A DNA stretch of 64,000 nucleotides from Ornithodoros turicata (GCF_037126465.1 NC_088201.1:129890665-129954664); one strand, 5' to 3'. Shown: positions 1 to 13,003, counted from the first letter of the stretch. The notes: a model not told the origin generated them from the sequence alone. Numbers and translations are program-made.

Positions 1-1993
1 AGCGTTTAGATAGCACGGGCGAGCGTGGGTGGTATGCAGAAAATAAAAAGAAATTCTAATGCAAAAATGGTGATAAAGAGTAATAAAATGCTGATGACAA
101 TAAAAGGAAATAACAGTACATGAAAATGAAGATATGCAATAAAAACTTAGCAGAGCTTACAAGGTACCAGTGACATTAAATTGCGTGCTTACTGTTAACC
201 TTAGTATGTGTCCACTATTTAACAGAGTAGTGACACGGATTGATGCTATGAAATGATAGACAGAAAATCCAGGGAAGCGAAAATGTTTGATCCATTAAAA
301 ACCATAGTTGAGTGACCAACTGCAATAAATAACCGTACGATAATGATGATCAACGTTAACAAGGTGTTTGAGTGTTTTGTCGAATTAGCGAGGATAACAG
401 AGCTTGCCCAGGAGTAACGGCGACGGGATTGAAGGTCGGCTCCGGGGAAAATTTGTTGTGATAGATCACAACAAAGACGACTGCGCACAATGCTTGGTGC
501 CTATTGCATGTACCACCAAAATAGTTTTGACGAATACATTGTGTTTACGGAGAAATATATATTTTGCTTTGCCGTCAGATCATCCGCTTGCACCACTGAC
601 GTCACGATCACCTTCGTCCAAGATGTGGTGATGCAAAAATATCTATTTTTGCGAACAACTTGTATTACCAGGGCCAATGGTGATACGTCCTCAATTATCG
701 CGACAGAAATATTGGGGAAATGATTGATGCAAGAATTCAGGTGAGTGCAGAAGATGTCGCCCTCTTCGGATCCTTACCAACTTGCCTGCTTCCTTCTTCT
801 TTGGTCTTCGAGGAGTGGATGTTTGCAGAGACGGATCCACGCCAGCAACAGAAACTCCTTGGTTTGGACCGCTGTGTATGTTGCGCCCACGGTGAACCCG
901 TTCTGCGCATTCTAATGCGGACTCCGGCACGAAATGCAGCCCCGTACGATCCACCAACTTTTAGAAACTGACAAAGTTTTCCCCGAATATGCATCTAATC
1001 TTTAAAGGAATTATGGCCATCGTATTGCAAAACCGAATCAAGAGGGAGAGAGGAAAATAGCCTTCAAGGTTGGTTAATAAAATGTTGACACGCGCCTTTT
1101 TTCATATCCTCTCCCCGTGCAGAACCTGAATTACTGATATTTCGATCAGCATGCATATCGATATCTATATCGACGTGGATATCGATATTTTCCCCGTAAA
1201 TATCGATATTTTAAAATTCTTGAATATATCGGGCTCGAATATATATAGGCATAAAATATCGAAAATATCGATAAGAATCTTGATATCGTTCCATCCCTAC
1301 TAAGGTGTCACTTCGTGAGGTATGCGGTGTGACCGAATGCCGAATGCCGTGCAGAATGCCGTGCTCCTCGCTGTACGAGGAGGTACGCTAAGAACAAAGA
1401 TGTTTCATACCAAGTTCCCAGTTGATTTCGTGCGTGAGTCGGTGGTATGAAACCAACGCTTGAGTGCTCAGAACTTATCCAGGTAACAGCTGTGTGTGCT
1501 CGGAGCGGCCCATTCGGACTCGAAAAATAGCAAAAAAAAAAAAAAGGGAACTGCGATCAAGAAGCTTACATCGACCGGGCAGACGATCCCTGCCACCATC
1601 GGCAGTCTACATTCTCGTATGCTCCTTATAGAGGAAGACATGTTTTAAAGGCACACTGATATCAATTACGTCAGCGGTAAAGACCGCCTCAACGACTGCC
1701 GTAATAAAAATAGTGGCCCTCTGTCTGTTTCCCAATGGTTAATATATGATTATTTAAAATTCGGGGCCGTTTTCTGGAAATGAAGGTTGGGTTCAGACAC
1801 AGTTCGATATGGGCTTGTGGAATAATCTTACAATTTGAAAAGGTGAAGGCACCCCAGGTGCTGTCCTTTAAGGACAGTGACGAACCCTTCTGGGAGGACA
1901 ATGCTTGACTGGTTGGCTCACACATATTTTTGTTGTTGCTGTCAGGGAGGATTTTCTTACAGGGGGGGGGGGGGGTAACGTTGGGTAGACGTG
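1..1993. other. No gene recognised; AT-rich intergenic sequence
   Basis: I see no coding pattern: reading frames are short and unlike any family I know. Positions 1140-1300 are unusually rich in ATCGATA/TATCGAT motifs, a simple-sequence-like patch. A run of 14 G lies near 1962-1975. A patch at about 1905-1950 resembles, in inverted orientation, a patch at 5558-5600, which suggests a shared unnamed dispersed repeat. Confidence 0.5.
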
Positions 1994-2242
1994 CACTCTT
2001 AGGAATGAACTTCTCCGCATAGCAGGCTCCTCGCCAACCATCATCTCGAATGATATCGTTATCTGGCCTGATTTGTCGAAAACGGGAGGCGTACGCCTTT
2101 TTTGTGACAATTATGAACAGCATAAGTGTCACAAAAAAGGCGTACGCCTCCCGTTTTCAACAAATGAGGCCAGATAACGATGTCATTCGAGATTATGGTT
2201 GGCTAGGAGCGTGCTATGTGGTGAAACTCGTTTTTAAGAGTG
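1994..2242. mobile_element. Foldback MITE, copy 1 (about 249 bp)
   Basis: The unit is almost entirely one inverted repeat. The arms start CACTCTTA and end TAAGAGTG, and the inner arms share GGGAGGCGTACGCC / GGCGTACGCCTCCC around a short loop near 2110-2125. A second copy at 3469-3717 has the same termini and loop. The flanks here no longer show the TA duplication visible at copy 2. There is no coding capacity; it is presumably moved by a transposase encoded elsewhere. Confidence 0.85.
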
Positions 2243-3468
2243 TGGGTTCTTACATGATGAGGGAGAGAGTGTCTTTGCAGGAGATTATACATTTGGTTCC
2301 GAAGGTCTGCTGAACAACCCGAACAGACATCCAGATGTTTAAGAAGTTCAGAAGTACTTGATTGACTTATGGCATTGTTAGCGTGTTCCCGAAGCCTATC
2401 TTTCAGGAACCTGCGGGTCTACCCAATGTAGGAATCCGCGAACTGGAAAAGTACAAGGAAGACGCAAGACAGCTGCACCCTGCGAACTTCTTTTTGTGGG
2501 ACGTGTTGCACCGCTGACTTTCACCAGATTTGACTTCATTTGACTTTGATCGGAAGGATGTGAGGGTGGACAGCTTGTTGTGAACATGGTGTCCCTGCGT
2601 AGTTGCCAATTTTCACACCCGATGCGAAATACCCTGGAAAAGGGGTACAATAATGCGGCTGTTAACTGGTCATCAAGAGTTCACTGTTTTTGCAGGATTG
2701 AGGAGATTGCGTAGGTGTGTATATATATTTTCCGTCTGGAGCCAGCTTCTTTCAGGTGGCAGATTTGTTGGAACACAGCAGTAGGGGCTTTGTGGATACA
2801 TGATTTTTTAACAGCAGAACACAATACCTACTTGATTATACCTGACTTTACGGATTTGGGATGACAGCTCCACCTTGAGAGCAGGGGTTTCGGGTCAGTA
2901 CGGTCATGCCCCCAACACAACGTAGGACGGCACGTCTGTTGAGCACACGTCAAGAGTTCGGTTAAGGAGTCGGAATGAGAGACTAAAATAATTATATCAT
3001 CTATCTAACGTCGAACAAGAGCTCTGCCATGACATACCTTGGAAAACGACGATAGTGATCGGGAAAATGCGGAAATGTAAATCTTGCTGACCTTGGGTAC
3101 GACGGAAGAACCAATGCAAATTCCTTTGACTGCGAGAAAATTCTATCACTGAAGCTGACAACTGTAGACGAAAGGTAAAGTTTGACACGTTCGAGAAAGG
3201 AGAAAAGCGGGATCCCTCCATTTGTTTGAAAATAAGTTTAAAGGAATTATGAAGTGAAATATAACCATAATGTTTCAAGGTATCATTATATAGAACTCTG
3301 TTGTGTGATCACACACCCAAGTTATCACCTCTCGGTTCTTCATATTTATCGCGCTAAGTTTTTAACACTTTTTGAAACTGGCAACTGGTGGCAACTGTGA
3401 ATGTTCGCAAAGAACGACGTTGGAGTTGGCCACTGATTGGCGGACAGACGCCCGGTGATATTGAAGTA
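2243..3468. other. No gene recognised
   Basis: Spacer of about 1.2 kb between two foldback MITEs. Only short open frames without recognisable motifs are present, and I see no clear repeat structure. Confidence 0.5.
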
Positions 3469-3717
3469 CACTCTTAAAAATGAACTTCACCACATAGAAC
3501 GCTCTGCGCCAACCATTGCCACGAATGATCTCGTTATCTGCCCTGATTTGTTGAAAACGGGAGGCGTACGCCTTTTTTGTGACTATTATGAACAGCATAA
3601 GTGTCACAAAAAAGGCGTACGCCCCCCGATTTCAACAAATCAGGCCAGATAACGATATCATTTGAGATGATGGTTTGCTAGGAGCGTGCTATGCGGTGAC
3701 GTTCATTTTTAAGAGTG
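3469..3717. mobile_element. Foldback MITE, copy 2 (249 bp) with TA target duplication
   Basis: Same family as the element at 1994-2242. It runs from CACTCTTAAAAATGAAC to TTCATTTTTAAGAGTG and is flanked on both sides by TA (3467-3468 and 3718-3719). The arms are about 115 bp and the central loop is near GAACAGCATAAG. A TA target duplication is typical of Tc1/mariner-type or related transposases; which one moves it cannot be told from the element. Confidence 0.9.
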
Positions 3718-6700
3718 TAGAATGTAAAGCATTTGAGACAGGTTACTCATTAACATTATACTTTTTTCGAAGAACAACATCAATTCTTGAGAAGTTCGGT
3801 TTCAATGGTTAACTGTTGTAAGTCCGAGTTCCGCGGCAGCGGCGTGATCTGCGCGATGTGTTGGCCTTGTTGGGTGTGTCCTCCTCGTCGGTCACAGTGT
3901 CTGAGAGAATCGGATGGCGATGACGTGAAACCTCTTGGAAGGCATATATCCAGTGGTCACGCTCCGCTATTTTTGTCGGATAACTGTGTCTCCGTTGTAC
4001 TAAATACGGTTAAAAGTCGATGTGTGTACGATTAGTGGGCGATCATGGAGAACGGTTTCCTGCAGAGTACCCGGAATTCGCGAAAATCATTTCATGGTCC
4101 CTTAAAGAAGGGCAGGCGACGGCGGTATGTATACCTTTTGAGTAACGACTGCCTAAGTAAGCAAGAGAATGACCCCTGACCCCTGCTGTATTGGCGTATC
4201 TTTTCAACTGAAAAAGCGCGATACGCGCGTTCCAACAGCTCTCATTACGGCAAGTTTCATACCGTTGGACGTAGAAGTAAAATGCAAGAGAGCTGGTGCA
4301 TACTTGTCGTTTGCAACGTGACTTTTGTCCTTCCCCCATGCTCAGGTCCCTGTTGCCAAAGTCAATTCATTCAGAATACCTTCAGGGACATTATTACAGT
4401 ATCACTTACTAAAAAGATATGCACAAAGACGAGAGAACTGGACTTCATGGGGCCGTAGTTAGTCAAAGGCTACTCAAATCAGATACCTACCATATCCTGT
4501 TCTAGCAATTCGATGTGTACTTCTAACTTCCTACCAAACATTGTTAACATCTGGCTTTCAGTAGCGTCATTGGGATTTTGCTGCAGTGATCTTTCCAGAC
4601 CTCCCTACACCTCCGAATGAGATGAGATACCCCCTGACTTAAACTAGCGGGGGCGGGGGGCTTCCTATTTCAGCCGTAGACAAGTGCCAGCAAAGATACG
4701 TTAAGCTGTTATGACAGAACTAATTATGATCCTCCCAGTTTATTTTCTTCTTTTTTCTAAACCCCCGTGTTTGGTATATATATTTGGTTGATAAACCACT
4801 GTACTACTAATTATACTACTTATCAATTGATACATATAATAAATATCTTGCTACGCTAATAATCATGTTTTCCAAGGAAGATAGGTGAATGGGATAATGG
4901 TTGTAAAAGTTACTTCAACAGATGCAGCTTTCACTAGGATGGTTAGATTCAACATTAACTGTTCCATATATAATGCATTTTAGTTACTCTTGCGTTACTG
5001 AAGCATCTTTATGAAGTAGTAAATTTCACGTCTCCCATTAATAGTGGTGTTGCCCACTATCATACACATGATTTACTATCACAGCGTAGGGGACAGAAGG
5101 GGGCGGTGATACGAAGAAAACCAGCATCTACGCTAAATTCATCGATTGTTAGAGACAAAATGCAATTTTGTTAAGATATTCCTTTATGGAGGAACTTAGG
5201 TTAATACTTGTGGTGATAGGAATGGTGAGAGCGTCCCCGGGTCGACACAATGCACCGCCGCATCCGGCAAGCTCACAGCGCCTGGGAGAGTACGTAGGAC
5301 AGAATCCTTCCCTTTTCACCCTGTTGTCTACCTCCTCTTCCTCCTCACTCGCTCTGTACCCGGTATGGGTGCTGGAAACGGTCTACTCAACGATATGTTT
5401 CGGAAAACGCAATAAAAAAAGTAAAAGAAAAAGGAAGAAAAGAAATCAAGTATACTTGTGAACTTTTAACCATTGAGGCCTGCCGTACCCTTCCCTACCC
5501 TATACCTGTATTCTACATGTATAATCGCCTGCAAAGAAATTCTGTCCCGCATCATACTAGAAAGATCCCTGATAGCAGTAACAAAAGGATGTGCGAGCCA
5601 GCCTATCATCGCCGTGGGCAACTTGTCCCTAAGCTTGGGGGAACGACAAAACACAAAAAACTAACAGCATTGTCCTCCCAGAACGATTGGTCACGCAACC
5701 ACTCCCGGATACTTCTCTTATCCTTGCTAATTCGTCAGGACAGACTCAAATACCTGTTTGGTACATGACCTTGCAACCTCTTCGAAGTTTTATTCTATAT
5801 TTTTACTTTAGTTACTGTTATTGTTATCACTCGTCAGTATTTTTATTACTATTTATCGTCCTTTTTGCTCCTGAATACCCTTCCATTCATTGCACAGCAC
5901 ACACGCTCCCTAGTGCTATATTCAACTGTACTATTGACTGTTAGAAGGTACGTGTTACGCGGATCATATTCGCATGCGCTGAGACGCCGAAGTGTAAGCT
6001 TTCTTTTTACCTGGCTCCCTTGCACGCTGGGTACTAAAGCTTCATTTTGCCAGTTTGTGTTTTACCTCAAGCTCAAAGCAATGCTAATATCAAGCCTTGC
6101 TAGCTTGCCTACTTCAGTTGTGGACAGGTATATAATATGTTATAAATAACATTCAACCTATTGATGCTGAATTTTAGATGACGTTGAGCGCAAGGAAACA
6201 GTTTCGTGTATTTAGTACAACAACAAACCAAATGAGTGCTGGTGGAGTGGAGAGTGACACACTCTCGAACGAACTTAGATTTCTGGCCTTCAGGCATTTC
6301 AAAAATACTATAGAGATAAGCGAAATAATGTTGTTAAATAACGTACGTATATTATGCAAATCGCTAGTTTCATCTGAGTCCTAAGGGAAGAAATACCTCA
6401 GTAAGCACTCCAATTCTGAATATGGCTCGTTGCAGAGTATTAACGGAAAGTAGCCGTTCTGTGGGTGAAACACAGCCGAATCAAGAGGTGCGTGGCTCGA
6501 CTCCCACGTAGATCTGACTTTCTCAATGATCGCCATATATCAGTTGTGCGGAATATTCACCATGTTGTGGTCGTGCTTCACACAGCAATGGCACGACGAG
6601 GAGAAATAATAGCCACTGTAGCATGACGTCCGGAGTCCCACGTAGAAACTGGACATGCACAGTTGGATTTCCTGCGAATAAAAGGAACAAGGCTGCACAA

Positions 6701-9119
6701 ACCTTCGTACAGCTGAGGGTGCAAAAGAGAGAGAGAGAGAAAAAAAAAGCATAAAATTAGAGAACGTAATATCGCTGAATATAAATAAGCGTCAGACTCC
6801 TTTTGCGCAGGAAAGGAAATATGGTGATGTAGGGCTATGGAAGTCTGTTGTCTTCACTGATATGATACCTAGCTATTGAATATGGTGAGCCCGAGAAGTT
6901 TAATAGAAATTTGACAAGGTATCCTAGCAACCCGTACTAGCTGAATTCCCGCAGCATCTTAAGGAAAAGTTCTCTGTTGATTTATCTCGGAATGTGAGTA
7001 TCTGTGTGACTAGTATCTTATCATGAACCATAGGGTAAAGTGGGGCTGCTTCAAGACGGGGGTAAGTTGAGGACAGTTTGGGTTTTTCGAGTGACATTTT
7101 CTTAGCAATATTTTTCTCCTCCGTGACACCAGGGTGAGCACAGTCGTTATCTGAGCTTTGCAGTAACGTGTTGACGTTTTGCACGTGGCTTTCTAGAAAG
7201 ACGTCAGACGCTGTTTTGCAGATGTGGTCGAGGTAGGAGGGGCTTTTTTTTTCTTTTTGTCTCATCTGTAACTTTAGCGAGCATCGACTTCCAATTTGCT
7301 CACTTCTGCTCCTCGGCTAATAAAATATGACCTCGCGGTTATGATGCTCTGCCACTGTCCAGTGTTTCAACGTGCATTACTCGTGGCTGACCGTTTCGGC
7401 TGGCCCAAACAAACGACGAAATTTAAACCCCGCATTAAGTTTTTGATGTCCTCAACTTATCCGTAGGGTGGGGTAAGTGAATGAAAACATGTACCCTGTC
7501 AGTTTTCGCTCGTACGAACTAAATATCTGGTGTAGCACGACATTAATCCATTAAACCATTTGTGGATCATTTCTGAAATGTGTGGGGATTCAGTTAACGA
7601 ATTGTGTTCCAATTTAGGCGATCATTCTGGCTGCTATTAACGAAATAGTCAACGTAGACCACCTTACCCTAATAGTAAACCGTACCAGCACTTTAGAATG
7701 AAAACGTTTGCCCTATTTTTAAGAGCTTCTTTCTCAACAAATATCTCCCGAATACGAAACAAGGATACGGAAAGCTTGATTCGCATGTTGCAAATGTTCT
7801 CAACTTACCTTACCCTGGAGCTGGATGACTATGCACACGGACTGTTCTATCAAATTTGATATAGGCCGTGCGGGTGGGTTTAGTGGACCTTGTACGACGC
7901 TGAAGGTAATGTATCAAAAAGGCCAACGTAATTAGTTCAGCAATTCTGCTGACACTCCAGGTCTTCCTTCATTGGTCACGTAAACAATGTACCTTGTCCC
8001 TCGCTGGAGGATGCGGCACAAGAGGACAAAGTTTCTGCGAAAGGTAAAGTCTGAAAGGTTCGCAGTGCACTGCATTTCGTTATCAATGAAGCCGTGTGAA
8101 GCGTAGACACAACCAATCGTGGGAAGCCTGCCTGAGGGAGGGTGAATAAATATTATCTGATATACAGGCAGCGAGACACTGTTGTTGACCAGTGCCTATG
8201 GGACACTCCCGCACGTTGATTAATACGGATGTTCCATCACTTTAGAGCTGCTATGTGGAAAGTTCTTTCAAAGGCACCTTGGTCGTATTTTCGTGCCTGT
8301 GTTCCGTTCTATCGATACATCCATCTTGAGTGTCTGGAACGAAGAAAATGTTCCGAAAGTATGTGGTACAAGTCACGCGGTTGCATACGGCATTCACAAA
8401 CGGATTCTCCAGGGAACCACACATTGTCCTTGGGGTGCGACGTTGATTACTGTAATGTTTCAGGGACGGTTATCGTACTGTCGCTACATTCACAACATAT
8501 GGCAACAGAGGCTAAATAATACGAGTAGCACGCTCGGGTGCAAGAATGCCTTTACCGCACATCACAGAGACCCGCATGTTCCATTATTTGTTTTAAATTT
8601 TAAAGCTACGTGGATCCCTGGTAGGCAAAAATCCAATTTTATAAACCAGCATGCACCCATGCATAGAATGTAATATTTTCTCGGTTACCTATTTGAATAC
8701 CTCTTTTCGATGGTTACTAATTGCCAGTATTTATTTGTTATGTCTAAATGTTTATTAAATTAAATAAAAATGTAGGTGGAAGAATCGAAACATAAGCAAA
8801 TGTTCCGTACTACTGTACGTCGAATAATTTTCAGCGTATCGTAATAAAAAAAAATAAAAATCTGAGAAAGACATTATTCAGGGAGCTCACCAGGGACTCA
8901 AACCGCAATGGAACCCGAAACAGCTTGGAACGCTTCGTCCTCATGTGGATAATCATGTGCATGAATGAAAATACGCTGAATTAAACCATGAACTGTAATA
9001 GCATATATCGAGTAAAATAAAATTATTTTGCATTCTAAAAACGCAACTTCCTCGCATAGCACGGTCTGTGAAAACCACTGTCAGCACTCATAGGGTTAAC
9101 GTTTCTGATTCGAAGTGAG
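3718..9119. other. No gene recognised over about 5.4 kb
   Basis: No frame shows family motifs, splice-linked exons or long open sequence. A (GA)n patch sits at about 6726-6742. The section 7028-7818 is listed separately as a possible degraded TIR element. Some exon of a diverged or species-specific gene could be missed, because short exons cannot be excluded by eye. Confidence 0.45.
7028..7818. repeat. Possible degraded TIR element
   Basis: The left side carries TAGGGTAAAGTGGGG followed by GTAAGTTGAGGACA. The inverted right end carries CCAGGGTAAGGTAAGTTGAGAACA. The shared, similarly spaced GTAAGTTGAG-ACA motif suggests decayed terminal inverted repeats of an element of about 0.8 kb. No coding sequence and no clear target duplication is visible. 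Confidence 0.3.
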
Positions 9120-9284
9120 CGTGGGCGTACGCCCCTTTCTGTCAATTATCATACAAGGTGTTTCACCTAAAGTGATAAAAAAATTCTAACTAGCGACGTA
9201 CTCGCCGTAGGATTTTAGGGCTTGCGGCAATTACCTTCTAGAAACTTTTGCCGCCATTTAGGAAGGCTTTGGACGATTTTTAAT

Positions 9285-10315
9285 TTATTTATTCAGACAG
9301 TCTGCAGCGCCGTAAGACATTACACCAGAGGAGCGAGGTAATACAATAATGATCGCATCATTATCAGCAGGTCAAACACAAAATATTGCAAAAAAAAAAC
9401 AGAAAAAAAAACTCAGAATCAACGCATAAGATACCTAATCTTAACCACAAATAAAGAGTTATTGGCAGCATTAACAGCTTCTTGGGGCAGAGAATTCCAC
9501 TCTGGAATGGTAGAACAAAAGAAAGATAGCCTAAAAATACTCTTTGAAAAACGGCGTGGTTCAATCTTTTTAGAGTGATCCATCTTGTACGATACATACA
9601 CAGGTGGCAGGATAAAGTCATTCTTATTTGGAGCAGCGTCTCCGCTATGAATATCGTACAACAGTTTCAAACGATTATATCGCCTGCTATTTTTTAAGTT
9701 GTCCCACCCTAACTCTGCAATAACTTCATGAGAGTGGATAAGAGAAGAATAATTGCCCGACACGAACCTCGCTGCCATATTCTGTACTCCCTGAATGCTT
9801 TTCTGTGAATATTCCTGCTGGGGATCCTACACCACCGAAGCATATTCCAATATGGGGAGAACATATGATTAGAAAACAGTTTCCTTTAAATTACGCGGCG
9901 CCTACTTAAAATTGCGTCTAAGGAAAAACAAAGTACGCCTTGCCTTGGACACAACCTGACTAATGAGACCCTCCCAGTGTAAGTTAGACTGGAATAAAAC
10001 ATCCAAGTATTTGTATTCATTTGTCGGAAAAAGAGGAACAGATCCCATTACAAATGAATGTGTTCTGATGCGACTAGTGCGGTTGAAATGGAGGACTTTA
10101 CATTTACTAGTATTTAGGGTCATGCTCCATGTAGCACACCAGGCAGCAATAGCATCGAGATCTCTCTGAAGTATGACAACGTCGTTCGGTCCTGATACCT
10201 TACGATACACAGCGCAGTCATCTGCGAATAATCGGATGTTCGACTGAATATTCGTTGTAATCTTGTTAACGTATATTAAACAGAGCAAGGGCCCTAAAAC
10301 GATATATATATCCAA
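9285..10315 (-). pseudogene. 5'-truncated non-LTR retrotransposon (LINE) reverse transcriptase fragment
   Basis: Reading leftward from 10315, a frame carries GPLLCLIYVN followed by IRLFADDCAVYR, the conserved RT block that contains the (Y/F)ADD catalytic pair of LINE reverse transcriptases, then the thumb-like MTLNTSKCKVLHF stretch. A second frame at 9778-9419 carries the C-terminal RRYNRLKLLYDIHSG and IPEWNSLPQEAVNA motifs usual at the end of CR1/L2/Jockey-like ORF2 proteins. The two frames are offset, so the copy is frameshifted. The 3' end near 9285-9310 reads CTGAATAAATAAAT on the minus strand, a plausible LINE tail. Everything upstream of RT block 4 is missing, as in ordinary 5' truncation. 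Clade assignment is uncertain. Confidence 0.8.
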
Positions 10316-10327
10316 ATTTAAGGATTG

Positions 10328-10712
10328 TTTTTTTCAATTCAACTTTGAAAACTGCCAAGGGAACCTCACTTCGCTCTCTATTTTTTTGCCAATATGAAGT
10401 CCTCTACGGATAACCACAGACCCAACAAAAACTATGTACAGTATCGCAACAGTCGCAAACATCGAAAAAAAATTTGTGAAAATGACGCTTTAGCCCCGCC
10501 TGCGTGATTTCCGCAAAGAAACGCGCGCGACATGTGCGCCTAGAAGAGGAAGTGTCCCCACCTCTTGTTTTGCCTTTGTTTCCCCCGCCTATTTCTGTTG
10601 CGATACTGTGCATAGTTTTTGTTTGGTCTGTGGTTATCCGTGGGGGACCTCATATTTCTGTAAAAAAAGTGAGGTTCGCTTGGCAATGTTCAAAGTTCAA
10701 TTAAAAAATAAA
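10328..10712. repeat. Foldback repeat nested inside the mariner-like element
   Basis: The left arm 10328-10445 (TTCAATTCAACTTTGAAAAC ... GGATAACCACAGACC) is matched in reverse complement by 10605-10712 (GGTCTGTGGTTATCC ... CAATGTTCAAAGTTCAATT). The arms are about 110 bp and imperfect, with about 160 bp of loop. It is probably an independent small foldback element next to the LINE fragment. No target duplication was identified. Confidence 0.65.
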
Positions 10713-10925
10713 TTTTCCCTGAATTAAAAATTGTTCAATGGTGGCAAAAGTTTCCAGAAGGTAATTGCCGAAAGTCTCAGAATCCTCCCTCGAGTACGGT
10801 TAGATTTTTGATCACATTAGGTGAAACACCCTGTATATCCAAACTGACATGGAAACATGTACGTCCTTCACTCTGGTGGCACACCACCGGTTGCCACAGA
10901 GCGTGCTATGCGGTGAGGTTCTGTT

Positions 10926-12191
10926 TTTAGAATGCGGCATGCACAAGACGCGACGTTTGCAATGGAAGAACCACTACACTCTAAACCAGGTAACGCATAT
11001 GTAACGGTTAAGTACCGCTTGGCCAAGAGCTACATTTTTTTTAAATGTACCTCTTAAATTTAAGAGGCAGACACGCCCTCACATGCGGTACATGCACGCA
11101 TAGCGCGCAGCGATTTAGGCCCATACCCGTTGGGGTGGTTCCTCTCCTCTACGATGTATTAACAGCCCCAGGAGGCCACGCTGCACAATAAATATTACAA
11201 ACAAATACCTTTATTGGAAAATTATACGCCTTTCAAGAGTGCTTGTCCATCGTGAGCGTTCGTTGTCATGATGCACAAACGTCGAACACACTGGGCACAA
11301 CGTATGGATGAACACTGACCGCTGCTCTATGGTCACGCTTCTTTACCTTTTCCAAACCTATGGATTCCTGTTCTTCCCCAACTTCCATTTGTTCCGCAGG
11401 ACGTAACACAACCAGAAAAGCCCGCTTTGTTTCTGCTACTATAGGGAACTGGCAGTGAAATTGCTTCCCAGTTATTCCTTTTCTTATTATGGCGAATTCG
11501 GGTGTTCATTTCATAGCAACATGTCCTGGAAACTGGCTCGGAAACTGCTCGCGCTAGATCACGTGACCTTTACCACGCGAACATGAGTGTCAGGAATCTA
11601 GCGGGTTCAGCCGTTTGGATCAGGCTATAGGCATCGCGGTCCCTGTTGATGTTTTCCATGTTCAACTTTCGTCGTCTGCTAACCCACGTGAACCTGGGCG
11701 TCCCAGTCAATGCGGCCCCTCACCACCCTTGCAGTTTCGATATGACGACACCGGATATAAATGGGCATCCAGCTATTCGATCGTTTCGAGACCGGGCAAA
11801 AAAAGTGCTAGCTGGAAAATTTCGGGCGCTCTCAAAGCGCCACACGAACACGCGAGATTGCTTAGCTTTGACCAAGCGAACGTGACTGCTCCGGATCCGG
11901 CGAAAAAGTTGTCACTAAATGACCACATAAATTCGCCATTATAGTTCTGTCTTTGTCACCCTCTTAATTCACAGGTGAGGGGGTTACTTATGTTGAGCAG
12001 ATCGTGGTAATCTTGGTCATTGGTTGGTTTGTGAGCAGCGCATCACCGTTTTGTACGCTCAGGAACGACCACTACGTATTTGAAAGTTGCATGTTATAAG
12101 GGTGCAAGCACAAACTGAAAGGATCAAATTACTCGTTGCTATGTGGTACTAAAGGATAACATACGCTTTTTACTCACAAAGTACGGTGTAA
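10926..12191. other. No gene recognised
   Basis: About 1.27 kb without a supported feature. Short open frames at 11600-11950 on both forward frames show no family motif. It ends at the 5-bp target duplication of the LTR element that starts at 12197. Confidence 0.5.
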
Positions 12192-12196
12192 AGTTT

Positions 12197-12486
12197 TATC
12201 GCGACCTGTGCCGATAACAAGCGCGTCGGTCACGGGTATGCCCATCTGGAAGAGGCTGCGCTGTTTCTGATTCTGGCTGCTGCGCTGATTGTGTTCTTCT
12301 ATATGATATAAGCGGGGTTGGTGGGACGTTGAGGGAGTTGTTACTCTGGGAGTATCGGCCGTATTCTGTTCGCTAAGGTATGCAATAAATCCTTGTTTGT
12401 TATCTGAACCTTTTGCCTTCTGTGTCTTCCTCGGCGACGGAGCGGACGGACTGACGCCCCGAGGTTGTGGAAACACGGTTTCCACA
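12197..12486 (+). repeat. 5' LTR of element 1
   Basis: 290 bp, closely matching the 3' copy. It contains the AATAAA signal at about 12385-12390 (GGTATGCAATAAATCC), fixing plus-strand orientation. The end TTTCCACA is followed two bases later by the primer binding site. Confidence 0.85.
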
Positions 12487-12488
12487 AC

Positions 12489-12506
12489 TGGCGCAAACGT
12501 GGGGCC
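12489..12506 (+). promoter_or_regulatory. Primer binding site, tRNA-Lys type
   Basis: TGGCGCAAACGTGGGGCC lies two bases after the LTR. It is close to the complement of the 3' end of tRNA-Lys(1,2), TGGCGCCCAACGTGGGGC. The related elements at about 40536-40553 and 61110-61126 keep the same site on the minus strand, which supports the reading. Confidence 0.75.
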
Positions 12507-12673
12507 ACAGTTCTTCCGTTCGACAGCGGGGAGGACGCTGCACGCGTTGTTTATTCTTTTTCGTTTTGTAAGTTTTTTTTTTCTTTTCTTTTCTTTCATT
12601 CGGGACTCTACCGGTTTGTTTGTGTTCTTTTTCCGGAGTGTGTCATTTTTTTTAGCTATCGTTTCTTTTTAGT

Positions 12674-13003
12674 GTGTTTGAGTTGTTTTCGAGTGCTTCG
12701 CAGCTCCCACTCGGTGCCCGAGCCCCGGAGCCGATGCACCATTCGCCGCCAGGCCGATACAACCTGCGGAGCAAAGGCCCTGTTCATCAACGGTCCCGTT
12801 CAAAGGAGACTCTGGTTTCGGACAACTCGGCGCCTTCGGAGCCGAAAGGACCAGCCGAGGACAAAGAGGTACATGCAGTGCCTCCGTCCGAAGGTACGCC
12901 AACTACGGTACCTGCAGTGCCGCAGTTGGACTCCGCTATAACGACAGAACTCTTGTCACGCATGACGGAGTTATGTTCGTTGGTGGCACAACGCCTTGAT
13001 GCC
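12674..13003 (+). pseudogene. Gag-like N-terminal frame of LTR element 1, interrupted
   Basis: The frame starts MFELFSSASQLPLG and includes HHSPPGRYNLRSKG, a basic RYNLRSK-type motif common in arthropod LTR-element gag leaders, followed by an acidic/proline stretch and ITTELLSRMTELCSLVAQRL, predicted helical. It lies downstream of the primer site in the element's own orientation. It is cut near 13003, where sequence switches to the minus-strand Gypsy RNase H. Gag is a guess from position and composition; no capsid fold can be confirmed by eye. Confidence 0.45.

Larger units (their letters stand above)
9154..10833. mobile_element. Mariner-like TIR element (non-autonomous), about 1.68 kb
   Basis: The left terminus is CAAGGTGTTTCACCTAA and the inverted right terminus is CAGGGTGTTTCACCTAA, with TA on both outer sides (9152-9153 and 10834-10835). 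Homology between the ends continues inward over roughly 130 bp, including GGCAATTACCTTCTAGAAAC and its complement. The interior holds a minus-strand LINE 3' fragment and a second foldback unit, so it has no transposase of its own. Confidence 0.8.
9120..10925. mobile_element. Foldback MITE, copy 3, split by a nested insertion
   Basis: The stretch 9120-9151 (GGGCGTACGCCCC... TCAATTATC) matches the inner arm and loop side of the two MITEs further left. The stretch 10875-10925 (GCGTGCTATGCGGTGAGGTTC) matches their right arm. Between them sits the mariner-like element at 9154-10833. This is therefore a decayed third copy that received an insertion near its loop. Confidence 0.65.

Noticed and set aside
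691..994. Overlapping frames on both strands near 0.7-1.0 kb
   Set aside because: Three frames of similar length over the same DNA without motifs; I could not choose one and none resembles a known family.
11615..11944. 109-residue frame MDQAIGIAVPVDVF...
   Set aside because: No motif, no neighbours of matching function, overlapping frame of similar length; probably chance.
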